Source of the DNA: Neopestalotiopsis rosae
Taxonomy: Eukaryota; Ascomycota; Sordariomycetes; Amphisphaeriales; Sporocadaceae
Assembly: GCA_023078685.1 (NCBI GenBank)
Contig: JALGAS010000001.1
Coordinates: forward strand, 4,774,001-4,838,000
Length of the DNA: 64,000 nucleotides
Reading direction: 5' to 3'
A program made the position numbers and the translations under genes. Below the pieces are notes generated by a model. The model had not been told where the DNA came from, searched no databases, and worked only from the letters and a program-made list of their open reading frames with translations. This document shows positions 44,760-57,452 of this stretch, piece after piece. Position 1 is the first letter of the stretch, and each line of letters opens with the position of its first letter.

Positions 44760-46636
44760 CTAGACCGTCTTGATGCCTCTTCTAGTTTGCATATCTTCTT
44801 TCACCAAGTCCGCTGCCCGCTCGGCAACTGCGTAGACTGTCGCCATAGGATTGCCCTTCGGAGTGATGGGAAACACACTTGCATCAATGATACGTAGATT
44901 GGTGGTCCCATGTGCCACGAGTCGCTCGTTCACGACGCCTCCCTTGTCAAGAGGGAGCATAGCACATGTAGAAGTTGGGTGCCACCCGCTCTGCGTCATG
45001 TGACGGAGATATTCCTTCATCTCGTCGATATCGGCGAGGTTGGTTGGTGCACCAGAGTTCCGTCGACCATTGGGTTTGAGCAAAGATGCCAATGGCTCAG
45101 TAGAGATGATGGTAGCGATGTAGGTCATATGCCGGGCAAGGACCTCGAGGTCGAGTGGGTGAGCAAGGTAGCGAGGGTCGGCCTTGACGGAATCTAGAGG
45201 GTTCGCGCTGCGTATGTGTACAGAGCCGCGAGACAAGGGTTGGAGAAGCAATATTGCGATTGAAAGATAGTTTCCTGGTAGAAAACCAGAAGACATCAAG
45301 GAAGAGCCTGAGCCAGAGCTGAAGTTGCCTTGTGCCGCATAGGTGAAGAAGCCACCAGTAGACTGTTCTCTCCCCTCGAGCAGATGGTGGTAGTACTCTG
45401 TTTGAGCCGTTTTCAGAGGATGTGTGTCATCGGGGTCAGTATAAGTTGACAAGGCTTCCGAGGTCTTGCTCAAGAGAGGCAGTAAGGCATAGGAGAAGAT
45501 ACCACCGAGAGCCAGTGGCCCGGATTGTGAGGTTCCGTACTGCTCCATGGCTGTCTGTAGTGCAGCCGGGTCCTGCCTGAGAAGGTCATCTATGGTCTTC
45601 ACCTGGTCACAGACCTCAAAACTGACCCCAGCCATAGGGTGATCTTGCAAGTTCTCTCCGACATATTTGTTGTCTAGAACAACGGGGATACCAAAGATTG
45701 ACAAGAGATTTGGATCACCTATTCCGGACAATTCGAGCAGTTTTGGAGTGTTCAAAGCACCGGCTGCCAGAATGGCTTCCTCAATAATGTCAACAGTCTT
45801 CGTTTCTCCTTGGTGAACAAACTCGACGCCAACAACTTTGACCTAGTTGTCGCGTTGTAAGAGCAGCTTCTGGACCCTGGCTCCAGTGACAACGGTCAGG
45901 TTAGGTCGATCTTGCACGGGCTTCCAGTATCGAGAAGCAGCAAAGCTTCTTTGACGTGTGTCGGGGTCGATTGTACACGCATTGTGTACGCGCCGACGTT
46001 CTTTCCCGAGAAAGGGTCGCTTGTGGCCTTGAGACCCAGAGAATCAAAGGTTTCAATCCAGGCCTTGGGAATCGGGTTGTCAGTATCGGTAGGAAAGCTG
46101 GTCTTGATTGGACCATCAGAGCCTCTGACACTGTTGTCAATGACATCGAGATGAAGATGACGATGAGCAGCTTCATCTGCTGGTGGAGAATTTAAGGTGT
46201 GAAACTTCTTGTAGTAAGGGGCCAGAACTTCCCAGTTCCAGCCCGGATTGCCGAGGTCGCCCCAAGCGTCCAGGTTCAATTTTGCATTGGCAACAAGCGC
46301 TTGCCCATTGATAGCACTGCTCCCACCAAGAACCTTTCCGTGAGGAATGCCAATAGTCTTTCTGTTAAGAGCAACATATAGGCTTGGTATTAGATGAGCG
46401 TCGAAAGCGGACCGTGGAAGACGTACCTGAGGCTCAGTGACCGTGTTCCAGTCTGCCTCTGAGCCTAGCAAAGTAGGGAACAGAGCAGGAGTCGTGACTC
46501 GAGGATCTGAGGTCAAGTCACTCCCTGCCTCGAGGACCAGTACAGTTACATCACTGCTTTCACTAAGCCGATTGGCCAGGACGAGACCAGCAGTCCCTCC
46601 TCCAACAATAACAAAATCGTATCTCTCATCAGCCAT
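44760..46636 (-). pseudogene. GMC oxidoreductase, disrupted by a frameshift and a TAG
   Basis: Exon 1 is 46427-46636 and exon 2 starts at 46361 (65-nt intron). The start MADERYDFVIVGGGTAGLVL is the FAD-binding GxGxxG region; HGKVLGGSSAINGQ follows just after the intron. Near 45985 the frame breaks: one missing base would join ...GKNVGAYT to NACTIDPDTRQRSFAAS and RPNLTVVTGARV. A TAG at 45843-45845 then interrupts the second frame before VKVVGVEF and LAAGALNTPKLLELSGIG. The C-terminal domain keeps WHPTSTCAM with the catalytic His and PKGNPMATVYAVAE. The family oxidises alcohols, sugars or aryl alcohols. No signal peptide at this start. Two lesions make it very probably inactive. Confidence 0.85.
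45843..45845 (-). other. In-frame TAG in the GMC gene
   Basis: Reads GAC AAC TAG GTC AAA with GMC-like sequence in the same frame on both sides. A CAG-to-TAG change would explain it. Confidence 0.8.
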
Positions 46637-47550
46637 TTCGTGGAGATGTTCAGGTGTGATGAGTTGAGCTAGAATGCGCGGAATATGGTTGCCAGATGCT
46701 CCTACAGACAGATTGCAATTCTTAAGGATTCTCCAATATAGATGCAAATTGCATTTCCAAAAGAAAATTATCATGAGGAACTTGCTGATCCTCAGCTGGA
46801 ATCCCACTGAGGCAAATGTGGATCTCATGTAGTTGGTTGTTGGTTGGTGCGTCACAATTTCTAACCAACAACTGCCGCAACATTGCCTTCTGGGTACCTA
46901 CTCTAGCACAGGTATTTATCTCAAAAAACGAAACAGGCAAGGTCCCAAACCCCACATCTGCGTAGTAGCGGGCCGCTCAGTAGAATATCATCGACATATT
47001 GGTTCCAACATGCATATCGTATGTCGTTTTGCGGCACAGAAATTTGAGATGGGATGGGGTTGGACATGCTTTCAGAAAGCTGAGCTGGACCCCCCAAACC
47101 CTTGCGCCACGAGCCTGAGGCTGGTGCAACCTGTGAACCGTAAACGAGAACTTTGAAGAGTATTAATATAGACCAGATTTCAAACATTTCCAGGGAAATA
47201 CATCACTTCGGAGAGCACAAGTCAAAATATTCAGTCGATCGAATGTATCACTCTCAATCCCCTGCTCGTCAACTAATTCCTGATTCCCTCGGCCGTCAGC
47301 TTATTTCAATAAATATCGAGGAAGAGAAATAGATCAAGCCCGAAGAAAATTGATCTTTTTAATACTCAAGTGGGGGGTATAACGGTAACTTTGACAAAGA
47401 TACTTGTAAAATGTTATTGACAAAACTTGGCATTTACGATTAAAAGAAAATTGCTTAGAATTATTTACAGATGAATAATAAATGAAAACGAGTGCAATCA
47501 AAAGGTGACTACCTTTCTTCGATGATACCTATTCCGTCGTGCTTCTAGAC
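46637..47550. other. Intergenic region
   Basis: About 900 bp between the GMC pseudogene start and the 3' end of the giant secreted protein gene. AT-rich, particularly 47300-47480. No gene recognised. Confidence 0.55.
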
Positions 47551-50500
47551 TTATGATGACCAAGTACCATCCCACGTTCTGTCGTAGCCATGTAGTTCCA
47601 GTTGATGAGCCTTGGCAACAAGGAATGGAACCTCATCGGTCGCTGCTGACTCCACCGCCAGGAACGAGTTAGTCTCCACAGACGCCTCCATGTCTGCTTC
47701 TGTCACAGTGGAACTATAAGGGGAGAAGCCGTCCGGAACCTGGGAACAAGAGAACAACGGCTTGTCGTATGCTTCGTAGCAGCAGCACGGCCAGGAGGCG
47801 CAGCGATTATTCAACTCCTCGTACTGATGAGCATGATGAATCACATCCAGGCCACACACAGGTACGCCACTGATGAAACCGGGCGTGTTGACGTCGTCTT
47901 CGTAGAAGAACCCGCTGGAACCTACTTCTTTCACGGTGCCGTAGTCCTGCTTCCGGTCAGCCGCACGCCAGCCCTCAAATGCGGAGACGGCAATGTCTTG
48001 CCAGACGGCGCCGTTATAGTCGGTGTTGCCGGGGCTGAGCTTGTCAAGGCCGTTGGGTTCGCGGAAGGTCCACCTGGGGTCTTCTGAAGCCTTCTTGGCG
48101 ATGTTGAAGTAGACCACCAGCCACAAGAGCCATCCGTCGTGCTCGATAATTGTAGCACGGGCCGTATCATCACTGATCCATCCCCAAGCTATGTTCTCCT
48201 CTTCGCCCGTCAGCGTGCCCCACGGCCACAGGTGAATCGGGGAGTAGGATGGTCCCGTTGAGCCCGCTGCTTCCTCCCAGGCGATAATGACTGGTGTAAG
48301 TTCTTGGTCAGAAGCCCAAGCTGCAGGAATCAATCTGTGTCTCATGGTAGCCTCGAGGTTCTTCGTAATGTTGAAGCTTGAGGGCTCAGATCGGGATGAC
48401 TTAAGGAAGATCCCATCCTTGATAAGAGCTTCAAGCTGTTCCGAACCCTCCCGAGAACCGTCAAAGAGGTGCACTAGAGTAGCATCGGCGACCGCTTTTC
48501 CTGTCTCAATAAACAGGTTGACGGCATCATCTAGCGTCTCCTTGGCTTCCATCTCTTTCTCCTTTCTGCGATCATAGTTAGTAAATCTTCAATTAAGGGT
48601 CTGGCCCCTAGAGCTATTGTGACTGGATCTGGTGCAACATACCCTTCTGCCTCCTCGCCCGCGACAGTCTCATAAAGACCGACGAAGAGGTTGGCATTCT
48701 CGCTAATATCTCCGCCGAGATCGACTAGTTGTTGTATGCTGTCTTTCCATGTTTTCATGCCAGCGAAGCCAAGAATTATGTCAAACCATTCAAGTGCTGT
48801 CTTAACGGTATCTAGTTTACCGGGCTCATCTTTGGGGCCAAAGTCTTCGGAGAGCTAGAACATCAATTCATTAGCATATGACTTGTGAAGACCAATCATA
48901 TCTGAGGCCGGCACTTACCTTGTTCACGATTCCTCTGATGTTGACATCATTGAAAGTTTCGTACAGAGCTTTAAATGCTGCCTTGACATTCGTGAAGGAT
49001 AGCAAGTTGAGGTCCAATGCAACATGCTGCGTTCTGCCGCAAAAGGCTTCTGCGGGTATGCAGGAAGGTTCTAAAATACTCTGGCAGTCGAATGGATAGG
49101 GTCCTCGTTGCGCCTTGGTATCTTGGACCAGACCACCATACACGATGGAGGCGAATTCTGAAAAGGTGTCACGATCCCACCTCCCTAAGCCGGCTTGCCA
49201 ATCGCTCAGAATGTCTGGGAGTACCAGTCCCGCGTTCACATAGTCCCACCTTGTTTTAGAATCTTTTCTAGGATCGCCAGCTATGTCGCATGAGTCGACA
49301 GAGTTGCACTGCCACTTGCGCTTATTGCAATCGGGAATTTCAAAGAATTCGCCCCCGAGATCCTGCTGGCAGACGTCACTGGGACACAAGCCTCGACTGC
49401 AGGAGAAAGCGCATAAATCTAGATAGCTCATGTCGTGGTCGTCGGCGGGGTACCCAACAAAGTCCGATGCATCTGGCAGAGCCTCTGGAGTTCCGTATCT
49501 GGTACAGGTACAGGGCTGAGGGCAGTAGCCAAACTTGCAACTGAACTCACAGAGTACCCCAAAGTCGCCTGGGCCGGTTCCTTCGGCGCAGTCACTACCA
49601 CCGTCACCACCACCGCTTTCACCTGGCGTGGTACCCGGCATGTAGGGAAGACCCGGGCTTTGCGCATCGGAATCGTCTGTGCTGTCGCCTCCTCCACCAC
49701 ACAAGTTCAGTGAGGTCTCGGCTTGATTAGTAAATGTGCCCAGAATGGAATGCTGGTCCGCCCGGCCGTCTCCATCCATGTCGACATAGTACGTGCAGGT
49801 TCCAGACATGTAACCCGAGTACGCAGGCTCGCTGGGCTTGCGCCATGTGAAGTCAGAGTCACCAGCCTGGATGCGTCCCTCATTGTACCATATCCACCCC
49901 TCACCATTGAACTTGTCGACCCAGATCATGTCTGCTCTCCCGTCGCCGTTGGCATCTGCGAAGCGAAGGTTGGCGCGGTCTTTGCCTTCGCTGAATTTGT
50001 ATTGGTTAATTCGCTCCCAGGCTCCAGCGTCATTGTGTACCCAGCCTGAACTCCGACCATCTGGCTCCATGCACAGGTAGTCCCCGCGACCATTGCCGGT
50101 CACGTCCGCGAAGCGAATCGGCAGGTCGTGAATTCCGAGTCCGCGTTTTTGCTCACACGTCAACTCAGGGGCTGGATTGGCGTAGTAATCCCACTCCCAT
50201 CGCCCGGTGTCCGGATACTTATTGCGCCAGACTTGGACACGATTGCCGTTGTTAGAATCGGCCCATACAATGTCACAAGCCCCGTCACCGTCCCAATCCG
50301 TGAGATGCAGGTCGCGACGGTCGATGTCGAATGGCGGCGTCCAAATCGGGTCAACAACCGGACCCCACCACGATTCACCGGGCGATATACGCCCGACGCC
50401 GCGGCTGGGATACATGATCATTTGTCCCCAGGACCATGCCCAGACATAATCTTCGTTGCCATTGGGATGGCCCATCATGTTGCAGTACTTGACGCCATCA

Positions 50501-52862
50501 GCCTTCAGCTTGGTGCCGCCTCCGCCTACATTCTTCCAGACTCGTACGTTGAATGTGTGGCGACCTCCGTCCTCGACGTGTTCTATGAAAACATAGTCTT
50601 GCTTGCCGAGAAGACCGAAACTCTGAGGCTCGCCAAAGACTCTGGCAAAATGAATTTTATCGCGGAGGCCTGTGTTGGCGGAGCCCATGCCGTTGTGGGT
50701 CGGGCCACTGGTTGCGCCTCGGTAGAAACCCTGCCTCCAGGCGACGTTGAGCCCGTCGCCCTCGCGACCAGAGGCACAGCTGCGCGCGTTGGTCCATGTT
50801 GTGGTCTGACCATCGTCGCCAACCCACAGCCAGTCATCTCGGCCGTCGCCATTGATGTCTTCGAAACGAACACCGTGCGCATCACCCATGCCCTTGGCAG
50901 GAAAACGCATGCCAAGGTTCTGCCAGTACTCGGGCACGTCGTTAATCCATCCGTTGCGCCAGCACCAGATGTTACCACCGTCGTCCCAGTAGCAGTAGTC
51001 GGCTCGTCCGTCGCCATCGATATCTGCAAGAACAATGTGCTCTTGAGTCCAGCCGACGTTTTCTTTCCAAAGGCCAATACTATGAAACGTTGGGGGTGTG
51101 TTGGCATTGCCGTTTCCCTCATTAATGGACGCGAAAGCATCTCCGTTCGGGGCAATGCAGACGAAATCATCCAGACCTTGAAACACTATAGTCAGCAATT
51201 GTCTCCTACATGGGGCTTGTCATGAGCCAGAAAATAGATGAACATATGAAATCGGAGACGTCGGGGGAAAGAGAAAGAGTTTGATGATTTAGAATAAGGA
51301 AGGTGAGGTCCGGCGTTGACTTACCATCACCGTTCACATCGATGAAGTGTACTCCTCGAGGAATGCAGTTGTCATCGACGGTCATATCCGCAATCTTGTC
51401 AAAGCGTGCGGTGTTGTAATCTCCGTTATTCTTCCAGACTCCATAGGCGGCAATTCCAGGCGAAAGCTCAAACCAACCGACAAGATCGTCCTTCTCCCTG
51501 CTGAAAAGCCGTGCAAATCGCCATTGGTTGCGATCCCAGTCGGATGTCACGGTCAAGACTATATCTTTTGGAGTGCTCTCGTGGTAATAGATGCCGTCGT
51601 CCACGCCGCTTCCTTGCTGTGTCAAGCCACCCGCGTAAACTCCGTCACCGCTTTTCTTTTCGCAACCTGGCTTGGCAACACCAAAGTCAACGTCATTCTA
51701 AGATATTGTTGTTAGAGACTTTTCATTCTTGATATATATGTATGTGAGTCTGAACGTGATTCAAGGAGTTTCCGGGGGAGCGAGACAGGGTACGAATCCA
51801 AACGTGGTTGCACTCACGGGGGCTTCAAGTTTTCCCTCGTTATTGGCAATTTCAATTGCGCTCCAGTAGACGTAGGCCATCTTCATGAATCCGGAGTCAT
51901 TGGGGTGGGTGTTATCAAACATGTCGTCTTGGGTGATCCACCCGTTTCCCGGATGCGGTGCAACAGGATTCATCTCGGCAAGGACAACTTTCTTTCCCTC
52001 CAGACGAAGGGTACTTGCGAGTGCGCGGTATTGTGCATTGATACCACCACCTGGAGCATTACTGTCGTCTTCACAAAAGCGGATGTTGCTGTCAAAGTTG
52101 GGAATGAGTGTGCCAAGGATAATGGTGGTCTTTTCGAAACCAGGGGTTGCTAGGAGCTGCTCAATCAGCCGGCGCATTCGAACACCAGCATTACCAGTGT
52201 CGATATTCTGGGCGCAGTCATTGCTTCCTGCTTGAATCAAGACAACATTGGGCTCGTAAGCCATCGAGTTCTTCGATGCTGCAGCAACTTGGTCCACGGT
52301 ATCACCAGGATTTGCTTCCACATCCTAGATGACAAGGTCAGTAAATTCCATCAAATTGCACGGTCAAGACGTATAGTCACATTATCCTTCATTTCTCCGT
52401 TACGTTTACTTCCCACCATATTGACGTTCCAGCCACTGCTCCGCAACTGGTCTCTCAAAAATGAACGATACCTGTACAAAGATTCAAATTTAGTACCAAG
52501 TCTCAGGATTGAGATAAAGCTGACTCTCGGAGATGACTGCATTGAGGGTCTTCCTGTGCCCAACACTTGGGATTTATACATCAAGGAGATGAAACTTACG
52601 AGTTCCCGGTTGATGACCCTGTGCCATACACAATAGATGCGCCGAGGTTCAGGATCCTGAGATCAACTTTTCCATCTTGACGTCTGGACACCTCTAGGGG
52701 GCCACCGATGATAGAGGAGACATTGTAAAAGTTCTCGGATTGGAATGATAAATCATGATGAGAATGAATAGTCGCTGGTGGCTGTGACGGCCGAGCATTA
52801 GTCGACAGAACAGCTCCAGCCAGTACAAGGCTGAGTGCCCAGCGAAGATGACCAACGCGCAT
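47551..52862 (-). CDS. Giant secreted SGNH esterase / FG-GAP propeller / Cys-rich multidomain protein
   Basis: Seven exons: 52600-52862, 52381-52471, 51818-52324, 51325-51697, 48919-51176, 48643-48854, 47551-48565; 1572 residues with phase kept throughout. Signal peptide MRVGHLRWALSLVLAGAVLS. An SGNH hydrolase domain follows, with LGASIVYG (Ser76), QAGSND (G151-D154) and DNTH (D255, H258). Then come seven calcium-loop repeats of the D-x-D/N-G-D/N-G-x-x-D type (DVNGDGLDD, DIDGDGRAD, DINGDGRDD, DWDGDGACD, DVTGNGRGD, DANGDGRAD, DMDGDGRAD), fitting one seven-bladed FG-GAP propeller. A Gly/Ser linker and two Cys motifs (CEFSCKFGYCPQPCTC and CAFSCSRGLCPSDVC) precede an unrecognised ~430-residue C-terminal part. 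Probably a secreted esterase acting on polysaccharide; the Cys motifs resemble ones found next to fungal glucanases. Confidence 0.88.
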
Positions 52863-53636
52863 GCTGATCTTGATTGTACCCTGTGACGGGGCGAAACGAG
52901 CGAATTGAAGTGAATTGAACACACAGTTTCACAAACAAAGTTGACTCCGTCGTGCAATATATATTCTACCTGCATGAATCAGAGAACATCAGATCAATGC
53001 CCGGCTCGCTGGGCTCAAAAGCCAGGACCATGTTGTGCCAAGTCCAATGAATACATTATGAGCAGGGGAGACTCTATCGCCCAGCGCGTGATAGGAATCG
53101 ACTTCATAGGAATCACATCATAGCCCAGAAGGTAGTGTGCAGTAGTCCATCTCGGTTGGGGCCAACATGGCCGAGGGTGGTCCATGGGAACAAGCTTGTA
53201 AATCCTCGTAGGACTTTGGCAGGTAAGCGTATAGATTTGGAGGGAAATGAAAAGCGCTTCGGCAATGAGCATAACGATTAACATCGAAATCTGATTGGCC
53301 AGGTTCCGCCGGCCTGACCCAAGGTTCTGGAGCTGCATAGACGACTATTGAGATCCATTACGGATCTCGCCTCTGCAGGATGAAATTACAACTCGCGGGT
53401 AATCCTATGATATGCGCTGTTTAAACTTTGGCCCCCGGAGTTTACGACGGGGAGGACGTTCTCCTTTCAAAGAATTATGCTTCTTACCACCACGTCGCTC
53501 GATGTCCAGGAGATACCTGATCCGTTCTATCCTGCTTGCGAACTACTGAATTATAACCTTCGCTTGGGGCAGTGTATGAGCATGCTATGTAAGCACTACG
53601 TAAATTTCCTTACCACTAACATTACTTCGTTGTTTT
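52863..53636. other. Intergenic region
   Basis: About 770 bp upstream of the giant secreted protein gene, presumably its promoter. No supported gene. Confidence 0.5.
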
Positions 53637-54202
53637 CTACCGAGCAATCAGACGTGATAACGACGACAGGGGATCCGCCACCATGACCCTCACAAGCGGG
53701 ATGTACTGCACATTATCTGCAAGGTACGCGTCACGAAGACCCATGAAGAAAGTCATTGCGGCAGGGAATTTGAAGTACGAGGCCTCGCGCTTTTTTCTCC
53801 AATGCCTCTCACGGAAGCTCATATCCTGTGGCTCATATTTGAATGCACGTCGTTTGTTGGTCCCAATTAGTCAATGCCAAGACATATATTCATGAAGCGA
53901 GCAAACCTAATGTGGTTAAGAAAAGCTTGGCCAGGGGCTGTCGATCTTTTCTCTGGTAGTAGAGGATCACAAAGCTGATAATTCGGGTCTTTCCGGCGCT
54001 TGTGATACCAGTATGCTAAGCCTTGTTCATTTTCAAATGCAGAACTGTCAATATTGTCTCCCCATGCATGGCCAGTTCCACCAACAGCATTGAAATGGTT
54101 CAAAGAGATACATCGGATGGTCCTTGCATCTTTTCCGGCCAATGTCCAAATGCCCACGGTACTGTCAGTATTGACATTGCTGCTTGCCAGCTTCATCCGC
54201 AT
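53637..54202 (-). pseudogene. Unrecognised gene, frameshifted
   Basis: From ATG at 54202 the frame reads MRMKLASSNVNTDSTVGIWT, then NHFNAVGGTGHAWGDNID and PGQAFLNHIRFARFMNICLG, and stops at 53867-53869. One missing base there would join it to LIGTNKRRAFKYEPQDMSFR and FPAAMTFFMGLRDAYLADNV, ending at 53637. Both parts look like real protein (balanced composition, aromatic-rich, no low complexity) and fit end to end. I do not recognise the family. Without the shift the product would have about 188 residues and no signal peptide. Confidence 0.4.
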
Positions 54203-55479
54203 TGATCTGCATGCCCGGCGATTCTCTACGCTGTCCTAGTTCTTGAGGCTGGGTCATGGTTTCATCGCATTGCACTATTTTTACAAAGATACCGTTATGC
54301 CAAGGGACCAGCCTAGGGTATATCATTTCCTTTACTTCTTAACTGCCAATATGTCACTGAATAACACGCCATGCCTCTTGCTAGTGTTACTTGGCAGTGG
54401 GCGGCCCTGAAAAGCTGTCCTGAAATGGAAAATTGTGGCGTCAACACTTCGACAAGCTCAGATGGGCATCATACTCAGATGAAAATGACTCACTTTATTC
54501 ACCCAAGCAGGCTAGGAAGCTAGACCATGGCAATCGAGCCGCGAGCTGTTGGGTCACGATTGGTGTAGTGGCAAACCTCTTTTCGGGGAACTTCAGGCAA
54601 TACATTACCATTTGCAACCGAGGCTCGGGGTTAGGGCTCCGACGAACCGAACTCAACTAACTTGAAGATCACAGTCTCGGTAATAGTGTAGGACTATTTT
54701 GCCGACCCATGATCCTCCGGCCCGTTCTGGGCTACATATTTTGCAGTATGATGTCCGAAACTTTCATTCGATTTCCGGGGCTATTTGATCACGGCCCGAG
54801 ATGAGTTCCAAGTAAATCCGGATTTAATAACGAGATTAGGCAGGAACTCGTGTGCATCTGGTCGTCATAACAATGGATTGCTGTTGTCTGATTGGACATT
54901 TCCTCTGGCCGGCGATTCCTCCTGTTCTATCCTTGTTCCCACAGTTCCATAGCAATTGAGTTTTGATTCCATGCATGTCAATTCTCCACCTTATGACTGC
55001 AAGGCACTGATAAGCCTATGGGAGCGATGCCGACTATTCAGGGTACATAGCATATATTTGCCAAGGCGTTATTCTCATGTATGATCTGACACTAGTCCAA
55101 GAAATGCCTGTACTCCGTACATTTTGGACATTTCCCCTGGAACCGACAGTTGCCAAGAACCTTGGCAATGCCAAGCCAAGTTGCTCCGCCGGGCCGCAGT
55201 CCAGGGCACAATTGCAACATGTGCAATCATTATGCCACGTGCTGAAAGCTTGCATTTTGATTGGGCGAACAGAGCTCAACTGCCAAGGGCGCTTAGAGTT
55301 TGGGAGATTCGATCCAACTGCGACTCAACGGGGGTATATTCTTTTGCGTGGATCTTCCGTCAAAGGCTCAAAGAGAGGAGCGATTAAAGAAGCACCCTAC
55401 CAGCAAACCCCGGACCTAACTTGCGACTTATGGAATTCATGATTCCGTCACATACCCAACCCGGGGCAGAACCAGAACA
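54203..55479. other. Intergenic region
   Basis: 1.3 kb without recognisable genes. It includes the promoter of the downstream GPI-anchored protein gene. Confidence 0.5.
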
Positions 55480-56205
55480 ATGAAAGCCTCCTTAGGGCTA
55501 TGTGCGCTCTTTCTAGCCTCTCGTGCAAGTGCCCGGTCGTCTCAAACAACAACACCCATATCTGGCCACGACTTTGACTTTGATGTACTCTATCCTTCGG
55601 GCTTGTCCTTCTCAACTTCCAATCCACCAACGGAACCTTTATCACTTGACGAGATCCAAAGCAATGCGACCCTTCCACAGATAACCTTGCGGGATTTTGG
55701 CAATGCTAGCGAGCGCTACCTCTCGTTTGCACTGGTCACCTACATCAGGCCGAACCGGAACAACGCCTCCCTCATCATAAGAACGCCCTACCTTGCCTGG
55801 ATACGTGCCAATCAAACCATATCCGAAGATGGCACGTTGGGCGGTGGTGGGAGTGACGAGAACAATGGACAGTCGCTGTCAGTGTTGAGCGACTTGGGGG
55901 ATTTCAAGAACGCGACACTGCACGTATGGCAACAGACGCAAAACGTGACAGATTACCTTTTCAAGAACAACGTAGCGCAGGCACTGGATACTGCGCTTGG
56001 GGACCTCTGGTCCAACTCGACTTGGTTCGGCGACCCGCCCCCCTACGTCGGCTACGACTTCCCGCGGGCCAACATTGACTTTGACGTGCGCAACGATACA
56101 AATACGACGGCAGGAAATGGTGAAAGTAGTGCGGCTAGTCATCCTATGCTGTCGGGTCCAGTCATGGCTGCATTTTGCCTTATTGCGATGTGTCTTGGAT
56201 TATAG
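55480..56205 (+). CDS. Secreted, probably GPI-anchored glycoprotein of unknown function
   Basis: Single exon, 241 residues. A signal peptide (MKASLGLCALFLASRASA) is followed by a mature chain with about ten N-glycosylation sequons (NAT, NAS, NQT, NVT, NST, NDT and others), a Gly-rich loop (GTLGGGGSDENNG) and the segment LFKNNVAQALDTALGDLWSN. A Ser/Gly-rich stretch (GNGESSAASHP) leads into a C-terminal hydrophobic tail (MAAFCLIAMCLGL), fitting a GPI anchor signal. No cysteine scaffold or enzyme motif is visible. Likely cell-surface protein; function not known. Confidence 0.75.
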   Translation: MKASLGLCALFLASRASARSSQTTTPISGHDFDFDVLYPSGLSFSTSNPPTEPLSLDEIQSNATLPQITLRDFGNASERYLSFALVTYIRPNRNNASLIIRTPYLAWIRANQTISEDGTLGGGGSDENNGQSLSVLSDLGDFKNATLHVWQQTQNVTDYLFKNNVAQALDTALGDLWSNSTWFGDPPPYVGYDFPRANIDFDVRNDTNTTAGNGESSAASHPMLSGPVMAAFCLIAMCLGL

Positions 56206-57316
56206 CTGAGTGTTTCAACATACTGAATATAATTATGATGAATGGTCTTGCTGGTACTCATTGTCAGACTCCTCTACCATAAGCCAACGTAAATATGAAG
56301 ACGTGATGACAGGAAGTGATGATTATGTCTGAGTGTATCCTTCCAAGCTGTTGAGATTCTGGTGCTTGGTGTCACGTGCTAGTACCCCCACCAAGGTACT
56401 AGTACTGGTATCTCCAGCAAGCTCGGCATTTCCGCCCTCTTCTTTCTTCACCCACTTTAGCTCGCCCCTTTGCCATCAGTAGATTGACCAGATTTGCCCT
56501 GATCATTTCTGTTGTGTGTCGTAGCAGCTACATCTACTCACTCATTGACCATACTTCGTTTTCTCGTTCGTCCCGTGCGTACCAGTGATCTTTAGGCAGT
56601 ACAAGTGCCTTACAGTCGGGTTGGATATACACGTTGGCTGCATTGCTTGTATAGCGGGAACCTTCTCCTATCTATTGTATCAGATTAAATAGGATTCGTT
56701 GATCAATAAAACGAAAATTGAAACAACCTTTTGACTTGAGCTAGAAAGGAGGTGCGCCAAAGAGCCTTCCAATATTCCCGAGATGTTAAAAAAGAAGCGT
56801 AGACCCCTACGCTTCGGGCCTTCGTAACTACATATGTACATACATATAATCTCTTCTACCTCCATAGGAACATACCGGTACTCGACCAACTAGTTTATCA
56901 CTTCACTTACTACGACCCCTCTATAGCTCAACACGACCTACGTTGGTGCCGCATCTCCTTTACTAACGAAACCGTGTTCGTTTTAACATTGATTTAATGT
57001 CACGACAAGATATTCGACGGGTCTTTTACTTGTTCATACCCAAACACCTTAAGTATTTGACGAGATAAATTCTTTCTAGATTGCTAGGTCAAATTAAACT
57101 TTATCGTATGCTGTGTTAGTACAATATCTCTTATTTGTTTAGTTCGCAAGCATTTAACTTATCAATCAGCTTATCAAAGCATCGCGACTGCAGCCAGAAC
57201 CACTTCCGCTGCTTCTAGAGATACCGGAAAGCAAATAGCACATGATTCCATCGTTGGGATACTGAAAGGCCTTGCAGTCTGATTATGTGGAGCACTGTTC
57301 TCACCACAGCCAACAT

Positions 57317-57452
57317 GAAGGGGAATGATCGTAGACGCAACGAAAGAAGATTGAGTTGATCCTACAAAGCTACAGAATATAGTACTAGAGAGTTATCTAA
57401 TATACACGAGCAGGTGAATTACGGTGGGTAACTACTACTACTACGTCACGTC
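57317..57452. repeat. Dispersed repeat, copy 1
   Basis: Clear colinear similarity to 63125-63259 in the same orientation: GAAGGGGAA, GATCGTA-ACGCAACGAAAG, AGATTGAGT-GATCCT, TATCTAATATAC, GAGCAGGTGA, GGTGGGT and CTACGTCACG occur in the same order, with scattered substitutions between them. Confidence 0.85.

Noticed and set aside
45843..45895. Short intron that would remove the GMC TAG
   Set aside because: It would need a non-consensus donor and would delete the conserved TVVTGARV strand; it would not repair the upstream frameshift.
50128..51225. 365-codon plus-strand open frame
   Set aside because: It is the antisense shadow of the FG-GAP exon; the minus strand has clear domains and splice-consistent phase.
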